Shown piece by piece: positions 34,012 through 41,922 of a stretch of 64,000 nt of DNA. The stretch is taken from positions 496,001-560,000 of the forward strand of contig NZ_SWBR01000003.1 of NCBI RefSeq assembly GCF_005116505.1, read 5' to 3'. Numbering within the stretch: the first letter of the stretch is position 1; each line of letters opens with the position of its first letter. The DNA comes from Pedobacter polaris (GTDB taxonomy: Bacteria > Bacteroidota > Bacteroidia > Sphingobacteriales > Sphingobacteriaceae). A program made the position numbers and the translations under genes. A model generated the notes under the pieces. The model saw only the letters and a list, made by a program, of their open reading frames with translations. It did no database searches and was not told the DNA's origin.

Positions 34012-34079
34012 AACCACCAAAGAAAACCAACGGGAACCTTAGCTATAAATCTTTGGTTTTCCTAGGTGTCTTGGTGGTT
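34012..34079. repeat. Nested intergenic inverted repeat AACCACCAA...TTGGTGGTT
   Basis: Outer arms AACCACCAA (34012-34020) and TTGGTGGTT (34071-34079), inner arms AAAACCAA (34023-34030) and TTGGTTTT (34053-34060). It fits the widespread intergenic phrase of the type CCACCAAGAAAACCAAAG. It lies in the spacer between the ABC permease and SDR genes. Confidence 0.75.
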
Positions 34080-34129
34080 AATTTACTGTGTTCTCTATGA
34101 TTTTCTCTTTTTCTCAGTGTTAAAAGCGT

Positions 34130-35461
34130 TTAATTTTTATAAGTAAACCACTTAAACATTTCTTTAAAAGTAGTTTTCTTACCGTACATTAAAATACCAA
34201 CGCGGTAAATTCTACTTGCAACCCAAACGGTTCCAATAAAACCAATAATTAAAATGGTCATTGATAAAGCCAATTCCCAACCAGGTACGCCATAAGGCAT
34301 ACGTACAACCATGGCAATAGGAGAGGTGAATGGTATCATTGAAAGCCAAAAAGCTACATTGCCATACGGATCATTGGTAACCACACTCAAAGATAAAGCA
34401 TAGCCTAAGAGGAGTGGCATCATTACCGGCATCATAAATTGCTGTGTTTCGGTTTCGCTATCAACAGCAGAGCCAATGGCAGCATAGAGGGCGCTATAAA
34501 ACAAATATCCTCCTAAAAAGAAGAAAACAAATACCGAAATAATTTTGCCAAAATCTAATCCTGCCAAGTTTTTTTGTATGTCTCCTATTGGTCCTTGAGT
34601 TTGTGTAACTACTTCTGTTCCTTTTGCAATTTGGTTGCCCTCTGCACTTGTAGTTATCTTTTTAACATCAGCTTTATCAATCAAAACCGTAGCAGCAATT
34701 GTACTTATGGTAAATGTTAAAACAATCCATAATATAAATTGGGTAAGTCCAACCAGTGCAATACCGATAATTTTTCCCATCATCAACTGAAATGGTTTTA
34801 CAGAAGAAATCATCACCTCAATAATTCTGCTTGTTTTTTCTTCAATTACACCACGCATCACTTGGATCCCATACAGCATAATGAACATAAACATTAAAAT
34901 ACCAGCAATAAAAGCAATAATTGTACTTGCTCCTGCGCTGCTGGATTCTTCCTTTCCAGTTTCTGCTGCTATTTTTTTAGTTTCAATGTTAACGGATGTT
35001 TTCAACTGATCCAGATCATTTTGCGAAATGCCAGATTCCTTTAATTTCTGATTGCGAATTAATTCTTCAATATCTCTAGAAATGCGTCCATTTAATGACA
35101 ATCCAGCTTGTTTTTCACCAAAGAGTTCAATGCCTTTTGGATCTTCTAACTTAAATTCTGGTAAGTATAAGACATAATCATAATCTGATTTTTTTAGTGA
35201 TTTTTTCATCACATCTAATGCCTGATCTACATATTTATATTCAATGTTTTTATCAGTAACTAGTTTATCTGTTAATGTTTTATTGGTGCTAACTACGGCA
35301 ATTTTATCATGTGTATCTTTTATGCCTTTGTAAGTGAAATAACCAATTAAACCGTAAATTCCAGCTATTAAAAGTGGAGTTAAAAAAGTCATGATGATGA
35401 ATGATTTTTTCTTCACTCTCGATAAATATTCTCTTCTTATAATGAGTAAAACCTTATTCAT
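34130..35461 (-). CDS. ABC-2 type transporter permease (NatB-like)
   Basis: 443 residues. One N-terminal helix (IMTFLTPLLIAGIYGLIGYFTY), a large periplasmic region (about 35-175), then five or more helices with the ABC-2 loop MRGVIEEKTSRIIEVMISSVKPFQLMMGKI. This is the NatB layout, an exporter of sodium or other substrates with a NatA-type ATPase. Substrate unknown. The start at 35461 overlaps the ATPase gene's end by eight bases; the longer reading from 35497 extends into the ATPase gene and is not used. Confidence 0.88.
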   Translation of the reverse strand: MNKVLLIIRREYLSRVKKKSFIIMTFLTPLLIAGIYGLIGYFTYKGIKDTHDKIAVVSTNKTLTDKLVTDKNIEYKYVDQALDVMKKSLKKSDYDYVLYLPEFKLEDPKGIELFGEKQAGLSLNGRISRDIEELIRNQKLKESGISQNDLDQLKTSVNIETKKIAAETGKEESSSAGASTIIAFIAGILMFMFIMLYGIQVMRGVIEEKTSRIIEVMISSVKPFQLMMGKIIGIALVGLTQFILWIVLTFTISTIAATVLIDKADVKKITTSAEGNQIAKGTEVVTQTQGPIGDIQKNLAGLDFGKIISVFVFFFLGGYLFYSALYAAIGSAVDSETETQQFMMPVMMPLLLGYALSLSVVTNDPYGNVAFWLSMIPFTSPIAMVVRMPYGVPGWELALSMTILIIGFIGTVWVASRIYRVGILMYGKKTTFKEMFKWFTYKN

Positions 35462-36365
35462 AATCTTGTCTTTTAACTTTGTCAATAAAAATATCATTCA
35501 TGGTTGGTATTACCTCATCAAGGCGATGAATTGCCACATAAGGCAACAAGGCTGATAACACTTCATTTGCTGTTTTATGTTCTTGCAATTGAATTTTAAG
35601 GAGTGTTTTACCTTTTATATTTTCAGCTTGTAAAACATTAAAAATTTCTTTTGCATTAGCTGTTTCGTAGTCGCCTTCGTATTCAATCCAATAAGTATTG
35701 TTGCGATAAGTTGATTTAATTTCATCAACGCTACCATCTAAAATTTTCTTAGAACGATCAATTAAAGCAATATGATCACAAAGTTCTTCCACACTTTCCA
35801 TTCTATGGGTAGAGAAAATAAAAGTTGCACCTTGTTTATTCAATTCTAAGATTTCGTTCTTAATAATATCTGCATTTACAGGGTCGAAACCAGAGAAAGG
35901 TTCATCTAAGATGATTAGTTCAGGCTGATGTAAAACGGTTGCCACAAACTGAACTTTTTGCTGCATTCCTTTACTCAAATCCTCCACCTTCTTACTCCAC
36001 CAATTTTCCATTTCTAGTTTCTCGAACCAAAATTTAATGCGCTTGGTAGCTTCAGCAGTGCTTAATCCTTTCAATTTAGATAGATATAAGACCTGTTCGC
36101 CAATTTCCATTTTTTTATACAAACCACGTTCTTCTGGTAAATAACCAATTTGTGAAATATGGTTGCTGTTTAAACGTTCGCCATTGAAAAGCACTTCGCC
36201 ACTATCTGGAGCGGTAATTTGAGTAATAATTCTAATTAAAGAGGTTTTGCCTGCACCATTCGGACCCAAGAGACCAAATATCTTTCCGCTTTCTACTTCC
36301 AAGCTAACTTGGTCTAAAGCACGGTGCGTGGCATATTGCTTTACAATATTTTTTACGCTGAGCAT
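35454..36365 (-). CDS. ABC transporter ATPase (NatA-like)
   Basis: 303 residues. Walker A GLLGPNGAGKTSLIRI, Q loop IGYLPEERGLYKKM, signature LSKGMQQKVQ, Walker B LIILDEPFSGFDP, and switch His in IFSTHRMESVEELCDHIA. The C-terminal extension (about 215-303) resembles the DUF4162-type domain seen in NatA-like exporters. It overlaps the permease gene, forming a two-gene export operon. Transcription must start in the 345-base spacer that also contains the 146-bp tandem duplication. Confidence 0.92.
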   Translation of the reverse strand: MLSVKNIVKQYATHRALDQVSLEVESGKIFGLLGPNGAGKTSLIRIITQITAPDSGEVLFNGERLNSNHISQIGYLPEERGLYKKMEIGEQVLYLSKLKGLSTAEATKRIKFWFEKLEMENWWSKKVEDLSKGMQQKVQFVATVLHQPELIILDEPFSGFDPVNADIIKNEILELNKQGATFIFSTHRMESVEELCDHIALIDRSKKILDGSVDEIKSTYRNNTYWIEYEGDYETANAKEIFNVLQAENIKGKTLLKIQLQEHKTANEVLSALLPYVAIHRLDEVIPTMNDIFIDKVKRQDYE

Positions 36366-36479
36366 TTATAATGTTGTTTTGAGTTTAGTAAATATAAGAT
36401 GCAAGGTTGATTAAAATGTTACTGTTTTTGAAGAATTAGGATTGATTATTTAAATAAACAGTTGTTTTTGGGAAAGTTT

Positions 36480-36495
36480 ACACAAACGTTTGTGT
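36480..36495. promoter_or_regulatory. LacI-family-type operator, distal copy
   Basis: ACACAAACGTTTGTGT is a perfect 16-base palindrome with the core CAAACGTTTG, the central CG and flanks expected of LacI/PurR-family operators. It lies 215 bases ahead of the DUF3472 gene. No LacI-type regulator is encoded in the window. Confidence 0.65.
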
Positions 36496-36625
36496 CTGCT
36501 TGCCAAAAGCATAGCTTTTAAATTTAATATTCTTAATAAATAAGATGCGAGGTTGATTAAAATATTACTGTTTTGAAGAATTAGAATTGATGGCTTAAAA
36601 TAGTTGTTTTTTTCAGAGAAAGGTT

Positions 36626-36641
36626 ACGCAAACGTTTGTGT
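36626..36641. promoter_or_regulatory. LacI-family-type operator, proximal copy
   Basis: ACGCAAACGTTTGTGT, one mismatch from a perfect palindrome, is 69 bases ahead of the DUF3472 gene start and exactly 146 bases from the distal copy. Confidence 0.65.
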
Positions 36642-36710
36642 ATGCTATCAAAAGCATACCTTTTAAAATTTAATAATCTGTTATTTTGCTAAATACATAA
36701 TTAACAAAAA

Positions 36711-38087
36711 ATGAAACCAATTTTAAGTTTATTTATTGCCCTACTTATTTTATCTAATGATAGCTTTGCGCAACAAAATCAAGTATTTATTATTCCGGCA
36801 AATAAGGCGTATGCCACACCTTTTGTACCTGGATGGCCTGGAGTTTCTATTCCGGTAGGTTATCCTGAAGATAAGGGAATAGTATCTAATTGGCGAGACC
36901 AAAATAAAAGTGTGGTTTGGTATCTCTACCAAACAACTGGGAGCTATGATTTTTCCTTTAACGATATTGTAGATAAGGACAAGACTTTGGAATTTGAGCT
37001 TACTGTTACACCAACATATCCTATGGTAGGTTTCAAAAACTTGAAGAAAAAACTAATCTTCAAAGGTACGGGTAAATCAGATAGTTTATTTGTCGCTAAT
37101 ATCGTGGTTCCTAATACCGGATATTTCAGATATGAACTAAGGCCCATTTCAAATCCAGAAGGTGCTATTAAAATTAACTCATTAGTATTTAAGTCACTTA
37201 AGTCAAATGGGCAAGTAAATCAAACTGATTACCAATCTTCACCCTCAGTGCACTTAAGTTTCAGTACAACTGCACCAACAACGAAAGCTTACAATTGGAT
37301 TTATCAAGAGATTTTAGTGCCAAAAGGCGGAGATCCCTTGGCAACTTATTACATGAGTTTGGGCTTTTATCGTGGTTACATGGGCATACAAACCAATTCT
37401 ACTACAGAAAGAAGAGTATTGTTTTCTGTATGGGATAGTAAGGATGCTGAAAATGATAAATCCATTACTAAGCAAGATTTTGTTTCGTTTGTTGATAAAG
37501 GCAAAACAACAATGATAAATAGTTTTGGTAATGAGGGTACAGGAGGACAATCTTATGTGAAAACAGCAGGTTGGAAAACCGGCGAGCCAATTAAATTTAT
37601 TATGAATGTAAAAGCGCTGGATAACAATTCAGTATTGTTATCTGCTTGGTATAAATTGGAAGGACAAGCTTGGAATTATGTTGCGACCTGGAGAGCGCCG
37701 AAAGAACATCGAATGTTTGATGGATTTTACTCTTTTTTAGAAAATTTTGGTTATACCAATGGGCAATTGCGTCGTGAAGCATATTATTACAATGCTTGGG
37801 GAAAAGAAGCGGCCACTGGAAAATGGATAAATTTTAATAAAGTTAGTTTTTCTAATACTGATGGTAAAGTAGGACAACGTATAGATTTTGAGCAAGGTGT
37901 TTCGGCTAAGTTTGCAGATAGGTTTTATATGTCATCTGGTGGTTATACACAGACTGTGAAAACTGCGAATGAAATTCCATTAGCTTCTAAATCATTTGTT
38001 ATTGATTTAAAACCTTTTGAAGAACGTATTTTATTGGCCTTAAAAAATGAAGTCAGTAACCAAGAAAAGTTCAAGAAAAATAAATAA
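36711..38087 (+). CDS. Secreted DUF3472 protein with N-terminal DUF5077-like domain
   Basis: 458 residues. Signal peptide (ILSLFIALLILSNDSFAQ); an N-terminal beta-rich domain (about 24-155) that resembles DUF5077 (FIIPANKAYATPF...); a middle domain (about 180-365) with TYYMSLGFYRGYMGIQTNS, VLFSVWDSKDAEN and FYSFLENFGYTNGQ, the DUF3472 pattern; and a C-terminal beta domain. Bacteroidota proteins of this type are usually exported and found with sugar-use genes; the binding partner is unknown. Regulation by a LacI-type repressor is suggested by the two operators upstream. Terminator follows at 38113. Confidence 0.8.
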   Translation: MKPILSLFIALLILSNDSFAQQNQVFIIPANKAYATPFVPGWPGVSIPVGYPEDKGIVSNWRDQNKSVVWYLYQTTGSYDFSFNDIVDKDKTLEFELTVTPTYPMVGFKNLKKKLIFKGTGKSDSLFVANIVVPNTGYFRYELRPISNPEGAIKINSLVFKSLKSNGQVNQTDYQSSPSVHLSFSTTAPTTKAYNWIYQEILVPKGGDPLATYYMSLGFYRGYMGIQTNSTTERRVLFSVWDSKDAENDKSITKQDFVSFVDKGKTTMINSFGNEGTGGQSYVKTAGWKTGEPIKFIMNVKALDNNSVLLSAWYKLEGQAWNYVATWRAPKEHRMFDGFYSFLENFGYTNGQLRREAYYYNAWGKEAATGKWINFNKVSFSNTDGKVGQRIDFEQGVSAKFADRFYMSSGGYTQTVKTANEIPLASKSFVIDLKPFEERILLALKNEVSNQEKFKKNK

Positions 38088-38112
38088 CCAAGGATCATTC
38101 TCTTTTCAAAAA

Positions 38113-38144
38113 AAAATCCCGTTGGCTGAAACTTTCGGGATTTT
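38113..38144 (+). terminator. Rho-independent terminator after the DUF3472 gene
   Basis: AAAATCCCG (38113-38121) pairs with CGGGATTTT (38136-38144); T-rich tail follows; loop of 14 bases. Confidence 0.9.
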
Positions 38145-38160
38145 CTTTTTAACGGATTCT

Positions 38161-38308
38161 AATTCAAAATATTCTTTCATTTTATAAAAGAAGCTCTTGT
38201 CGTTTTTACCAGGTTGAAGTTTGAAATTGAGAGAGGCTTTTAGCTTTTCTAAATTGTTCTTTTGCCAGCATTTAAAGATTAGGTGCCAAATGTTTATATG
38301 TATAATTT
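38161..38308 (-). pseudogene. Decayed copy of the dnaJ 3' end
   Basis: This stretch aligns with 39106-39255, the last 50 or so codons of dnaJ, in the same orientation. By eye about 85 percent of bases agree, with several single-base gaps. On the minus strand it still reads [20 protein letters not shown], then FFYKMKEYFE, against [20 protein letters not shown] and [10 protein letters not shown] in DnaJ. The dnaJ stop codon is lost and frameshifts are present further upstream, so it is not a gene. It lies on the far side of the lipoprotein gene at 38489. Confidence 0.88.
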
Positions 38309-38488
38309 TAAGACAATCCTTTTGACTTTAACAAGTTTTTGTATAAATGTTTAAGCTGATGGGCGACGCCATGTTTCAAACTGAAGTTAGTTATGAATTT
38401 ATTTTTTAGAAATTGTAGCGAATACTAATGTTTGCTCGTATAGCATTATAAACCTAATAACAAACCACAACTAAAAACAAACTATAGT

Positions 38489-38989
38489 ATGAAAAAATTT
38501 ATAATTGCTTTTGCAATCGTATTTATTGTAAACCTAGGATGCAAAAAAATAATAGATCAACCAGTTTGTGCTTGTTCTCCAGTATCAACAGGATATTTAA
38601 ATTTAGTTGTAAAGAATGCTGCAGGAAATGATTTGTTGAATTCGAATGTTACAGGCTCATTTGCGCAGAACCAAATTCAACTGTATGCTAAAGATGCTAA
38701 TGGTAATATTAAACAAATCAATTTTTCGATACGCCCGCCTATAACTTTTAATGCTGAAAAGTTTAATTACCATCAATTATTATCACAAGAGATTGCAATA
38801 TTAGCCAAATCGATTGATCATACTTTTTATTTGAAGTTAGGAAACCAACTTCCTTATGAAATTAATTTACAAGTAAGTTCCAACTTAAACAAAGTAGAAA
38901 AAGTATTGATAGACAAAAAGGAAGCGCCAAAAGATACTGGTAAAATAGCTACTGATTTGGGATTAACTATATACCATTTAAATATTTAA
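38489..38989 (+). CDS. Hypothetical lipoprotein (166 aa)
   Basis: The N-terminus is a lipoprotein signal (KKFIIAFAIVFIVNLGCKK, lipobox LGC). The rest is a small soluble domain starting VCACSPVSTGYLNLVVKNAAGNDLLNSN, a pattern of Sphingobacteriaceae lipoproteins of unknown role with an early CxC. I do not know a function. Its position between dnaJ and a decayed dnaJ 3' end suggests it arrived with a small insertion. A 180-base AT-rich spacer precedes it. Confidence 0.65.
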   Translation: MKKFIIAFAIVFIVNLGCKKIIDQPVCACSPVSTGYLNLVVKNAAGNDLLNSNVTGSFAQNQIQLYAKDANGNIKQINFSIRPPITFNAEKFNYHQLLSQEIAILAKSIDHTFYLKLGNQLPYEINLQVSSNLNKVEKVLIDKKEAPKDTGKIATDLGLTIYHLNI

Positions 38990-39055
38990 TTGTAGGGCGA
39001 AAGCAAACTTAGTAGAGGGAGTTTGCCAAGCCTTGCAATTATAATAGACGTAAAA

Positions 39056-39089
39056 CAAAAAAACCGATGCAATTTGCACCGGTTTTTTT
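39056..39089. terminator. Terminator shared by dnaJ and the lipoprotein gene
   Basis: AACCG-TGC (39062-39070) pairs with GCA-CGGTT (39076-39084), one A-C mismatch, 5-base loop, flanked by A and T runs on both sides. It lies between the convergent genes and probably works in both directions. Confidence 0.85.
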
Positions 39090-39104
39090 GTTTTTTATTA
39101 ATTT

Positions 39105-40280
39105 TTATTCGAAATATTCTTTCATTTTATCGAAGAAGCTCTTGTCATTTTTACCAGGTTGTGGTTTGAAATTCGGAGAGTCTTTTAGCTTTTCTAAAAT
39201 TGCTCTTTCTTCAGCATTTAAAACTTTAGGTGTCCAAATGTTTACATGTATAATTTGATCGCCTCTATGATAAGAATTAACTTCTGGAATACCTTTGCCT
39301 TTTAAACGCAGCAATTTGCCACTTTGAGTTCCGGCTTCAATTTTAATTTTAGCTTTTCCATCAATTGTAGGCACTTCTGCACTATAACCTAACGCGGCGT
39401 CAACAATACTTACATGTAAATCGTAAACAATATTGTTTCCTTCACGTTTTAATGTATCGTGAGGTAATTCTTCAATTAAGATGATTAAATCTCCTGGTAC
39501 ACCTCCATTTGGTGCTGCATTACCTTTTCCAGCCATGCTTAATTGCATGCCTTCACTTACGCCTGCCGGAATATTAATGGTAATTGTTTCTTCACCACGA
39601 ACAGTTCCTTCACCATGACAAGCGCCACATTTTGCTGTGATTTGCTGACCACTGCCATGACAAGTAGGGCAAGTTGCAGTAGTTTGCATTTGACCTAAAA
39701 TGGTATTCGTAACCCTACGTACAGCGCCACTACCACCACAAGTTTTACAAGTGCTTACAGAACCTTTATCTTTTGCTCCAGATCCATCACAAGTTTTACA
39801 AGTGATTTGTTTATTAACCTTGATTTTCTTCTCTGCACCATTAGCAATTTCTTCAAGTGTTAGTTTTACTTTGATACGCAAATTGCTTCCTTTTGCAACC
39901 CTACGTCCGCCGCCACCACGAGATTGACCACCACCGCCAAAAAAGCTATCAAAAGGACTACCGCCGCCACCACCGAAAATATCTCCAAATTGACTAAAGA
40001 TATCTTCCATGTTCATGCCGCCGCCGCCATAGCCACCGCCACCACCTGCAGCACCTCCCACACCGGCATGACCATATTGATCATAACGTTGTTTTTTCTC
40101 AGGGTTACTTAAAACCTCATAAGCTTCTGCTGCTTCTTTAAATTTGTCTTCTGCAGCTTTATCGTCAGGGTTCTTGTCTGGGTGATACTTGATAGCCAGC
40201 TTGCGGTAAGCTTTTTTAATTTCTTCCGCCGATGCGCTTTTGGTAACGCCAAGTATATCGTAAAAATCTCTTTTGCTCAT
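39105..40280 (-). CDS. dnaJ: Chaperone DnaJ
   Basis: 391 residues with the full type-I layout. J domain: [35 protein letters not shown] with HPD; Gly/Phe region (about 75-125, Gly-rich GGGGYGGGG and [11 protein letters not shown]); four zinc motifs [24 protein letters not shown] and CGACHGEG (about 160-230); C-terminal peptide-binding domain. It works with DnaK and GrpE. It is cotranscribed with grpE (3 bases apart). Its C-terminal codons are duplicated at 38161-38308. Confidence 0.97.
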   Translation of the reverse strand: MSKRDFYDILGVTKSASAEEIKKAYRKLAIKYHPDKNPDDKAAEDKFKEAAEAYEVLSNPEKKQRYDQYGHAGVGGAAGGGGGYGGGGMNMEDIFSQFGDIFGGGGGSPFDSFFGGGGQSRGGGGRRVAKGSNLRIKVKLTLEEIANGAEKKIKVNKQITCKTCDGSGAKDKGSVSTCKTCGGSGAVRRVTNTILGQMQTTATCPTCHGSGQQITAKCGACHGEGTVRGEETITINIPAGVSEGMQLSMAGKGNAAPNGGVPGDLIILIEELPHDTLKREGNNIVYDLHVSIVDAALGYSAEVPTIDGKAKIKIEAGTQSGKLLRLKGKGIPEVNSYHRGDQIIHVNIWTPKVLNAEERAILEKLKDSPNFKPQPGKNDKSFFDKMKEYFE

Positions 40281-40283
40281 TAT

Positions 40284-40856
40284 TTAACTACCTACTACCA
40301 CTTTGGCAAAGCGAATAACTTTGTCGTTTAATGTATATCCTTTTTCTAATTCATCAACCACTTTACCTTTTAAATCATCGCTAGGCGCAGGTATTTTAGT
40401 AATTGCTTCATGTATATCAGTATTGAAAACAGTATTTAAACTTTCCATTTCCTTTAAACCTTTTTGGTTTAAAATGCTTTTAAGTTTAGTTTGTACTAAC
40501 ATAATTCCTTCACGAATTGCGCTTACTTCAGTTGCATTTTCAGTAGCTTTAAGTGCTCTTTCAAAATCATCTAAAACAGGTAAAAGAGAAACAACTACAT
40601 CTTTACCAGCAGTTTGCAATAATTCTACGCGCTCTTTTTGAGTTCTGCGTTTGTAATTGTCAAACTCAGCAAATAAACGCAGATATTTATCGTTTAACTC
40701 GCTGTTTTCTTGTTTTAATTTCTCTTCTGGCGAAAGTTCGATAACAGGTTCTACCGGTGCAGCTTCTGTGCCTTCGGTTTGTACATCAACTATTTCTTGC
40801 TCAGTCTGATTATTCTCTATAATCGGTTCTTCTTCCTTTTTCTTCTTATTAAACAT
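40284..40856 (-). CDS. grpE: Nucleotide exchange factor GrpE
   Basis: 190 residues. The N-terminal part is Glu-rich and probably disordered, followed by a long coiled coil (LSPEEKLKQENSELNDKYLRLFAEFDNYKRRTQKERVELL) and the C-terminal beta domain with VVSLLPVLDDFERAL, HEAITKIPAPSDDLKGKVVDELEKGYTLNDKVIRFAKVVVG, the GrpE signature. It releases ADP from DnaK. First gene of the grpE-dnaJ pair; dnaK is not in the window. Confidence 0.95.
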   Translation of the reverse strand: MFNKKKKEEEPIIENNQTEQEIVDVQTEGTEAAPVEPVIELSPEEKLKQENSELNDKYLRLFAEFDNYKRRTQKERVELLQTAGKDVVVSLLPVLDDFERALKATENATEVSAIREGIMLVQTKLKSILNQKGLKEMESLNTVFNTDIHEAITKIPAPSDDLKGKVVDELEKGYTLNDKVIRFAKVVVGS

Positions 40857-40911
40857 GTTTTGTATTCGTGTTTTTTGTGTTGAAACTCAAAAGTTTTGCC
40901 AATAACAAAAA

Positions 40912-40960
40912 TCAGCCATGCTGTCAGTTTAACTAAACAATAACTGAACAGAATGGCTGA
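40912..40960 (-). terminator. Rho-independent terminator after ftsE (minus strand)
   Basis: TCAGCCAT (40912-40919) pairs with ATGGCTGA (40953-40960), continued inward by CTGT and ACAG and by AGTT and AACT. On the minus strand the stem is followed by TTTTTG. It lies 24 bases after the ftsE stop. Confidence 0.8.
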
Positions 40961-40984
40961 AATATAATATTTTGTCAGAAATGA

Positions 40985-41668
40985 CTAAGCAATTTGCGCA
41001 TCTTCATGCACTACACCACCTTCACATTTTATAATTCGAGAAGGGAAGGTACGGATGATATGATAATCATGAGTTGCCATTAAAACAGCAGTTCCACTTT
41101 GGCTAATTTGTTTTAATAACAATACAATTTCTTCAGATGTATCTGGATCTAAGTTTCCAGTAGGTTCATCAGCTAAAATAATTTCTGGATTATTTAATAG
41201 TGCTCTAGCAATTACCACACGTTGCTGCTCGCCGCCAGAAATTTCATGAGGCATTTTTTTAATTTTAGAACGTAAACCTACTTTTTCTAAAACATCTTTA
41301 ATACGTTCGTTAATTAGGTTCTTATCGTTCCAACCTGTAGCTTTTAATACAAATTCTAAATTCTGCTCAACTGTTCTATCGCTTAGCAATTGGAAATCTT
41401 GAAAAACGATACCTAATTTTCTGCGTAAATATGGAACATCTTTATCAGCAAGGTTTTTAAGGTCGAAACCAGCAACTGCGCCAGCTCCATTGCCTATATG
41501 CAAATCGCCATAAATTATCTTTAACAAGCTGCTTTTTCCAGATCCTGTTTGACCAATTAAAAAGACAAATTCGCCTTTGGCTATATCTAAATTTACGTTT
41601 GAGAGCACTAAATGTTTTTGTTGAAAAACATCTACTTTTTGCAAGTTGATAACTACGTTTTCTGCCAT
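40985..41668 (-). CDS. ftsE: Cell division ATP-binding protein FtsE
   Basis: 227 residues, typical FtsE. Walker A FLIGQTGSGKSSLLK, Q loop IVFQDFQLLSDRTVEQNLEFVLKATGW, signature ISGGEQQRVVIARALL, Walker B IILADEPTGNLDP, switch His VLMATHDYHII. FtsE with FtsX controls envelope amidases during division. ftsX is not adjacent. One base separates it from the upstream 67-codon gene, so the two form an operon. Confidence 0.9.
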   Translation of the reverse strand: MAENVVINLQKVDVFQQKHLVLSNVNLDIAKGEFVFLIGQTGSGKSSLLKIIYGDLHIGNGAGAVAGFDLKNLADKDVPYLRRKLGIVFQDFQLLSDRTVEQNLEFVLKATGWNDKNLINERIKDVLEKVGLRSKIKKMPHEISGGEQQRVVIARALLNNPEIILADEPTGNLDPDTSEEIVLLLKQISQSGTAVLMATHDYHIIRTFPSRIIKCEGGVVHEDAQIA

Positions 41669-41669
41669 G

Positions 41670-41873
41670 TTAAATATCTAGTTTAGTAACCTGCCCAAAA
41701 GGCAAATCATTAATAATGTTCATAATGTAATCTTGTTTATCACCTAAACCTAATTTATCTAATGATTTATCAGGACGATCTACTCTAAAGTAGGCTAAGA
41801 GTGTAAATTTTTCATCTCTTAATTGTACGTAATCTGGTATTTTGGCAATGCCTTTTACTTTTATGATATACAT
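41670..41873 (-). CDS. Small conserved-looking protein coupled to ftsE (67 aa)
   Basis: 67 residues starting MYIIKVKGIAKIPDYVQLRDEKFTLLAYFRVD and ending GQVTKLDI, no signal peptide and no membrane segment. The gene stops one base before the ftsE start, so translation is coupled. The sequence alternates hydrophobic and charged residues like a small beta-rich domain. I do not recognise a named family. Function unknown; link to FtsE is inferred from position. Confidence 0.65.
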   Translation of the reverse strand: MYIIKVKGIAKIPDYVQLRDEKFTLLAYFRVDRPDKSLDKLGLGDKQDYIMNIINDLPFGQVTKLDI

Positions 41874-41922
41874 TTGTCCAAAAATAACATTTCTAGCTGA
41901 TAGTTGAATTGAAAAATCGATT

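Larger units (their letters stand above)
36390..36681. repeat. 146-bp tandem duplication (two copies) in a divergent promoter region
   Basis: Left copy about 36390-36535, right copy about 36536-36681. Landmarks repeat at exactly 146 bases: TAAGATGC at 36395 and 36541; AAACGTTTGTGT within 36480-36495 and 36626-36641. GGTTGATTAAAAT, GAAGAATTAG and CAAAAGCATA also recur. The copies differ by scattered substitutions and 1-2 base indels. It fills almost the whole spacer between the ABC ATPase and the DUF3472 gene. Confidence 0.9.

Noticed and set aside
36390..36681. Possible CRISPR array
   Set aside because: Only two copies of a 146-base unit without spacers, no cas genes, and the copies are diverged.
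37314..37550. Minus-strand ORFs inside the DUF3472 gene
   Set aside because: They are shadows; no promoter box or protein family fits them.
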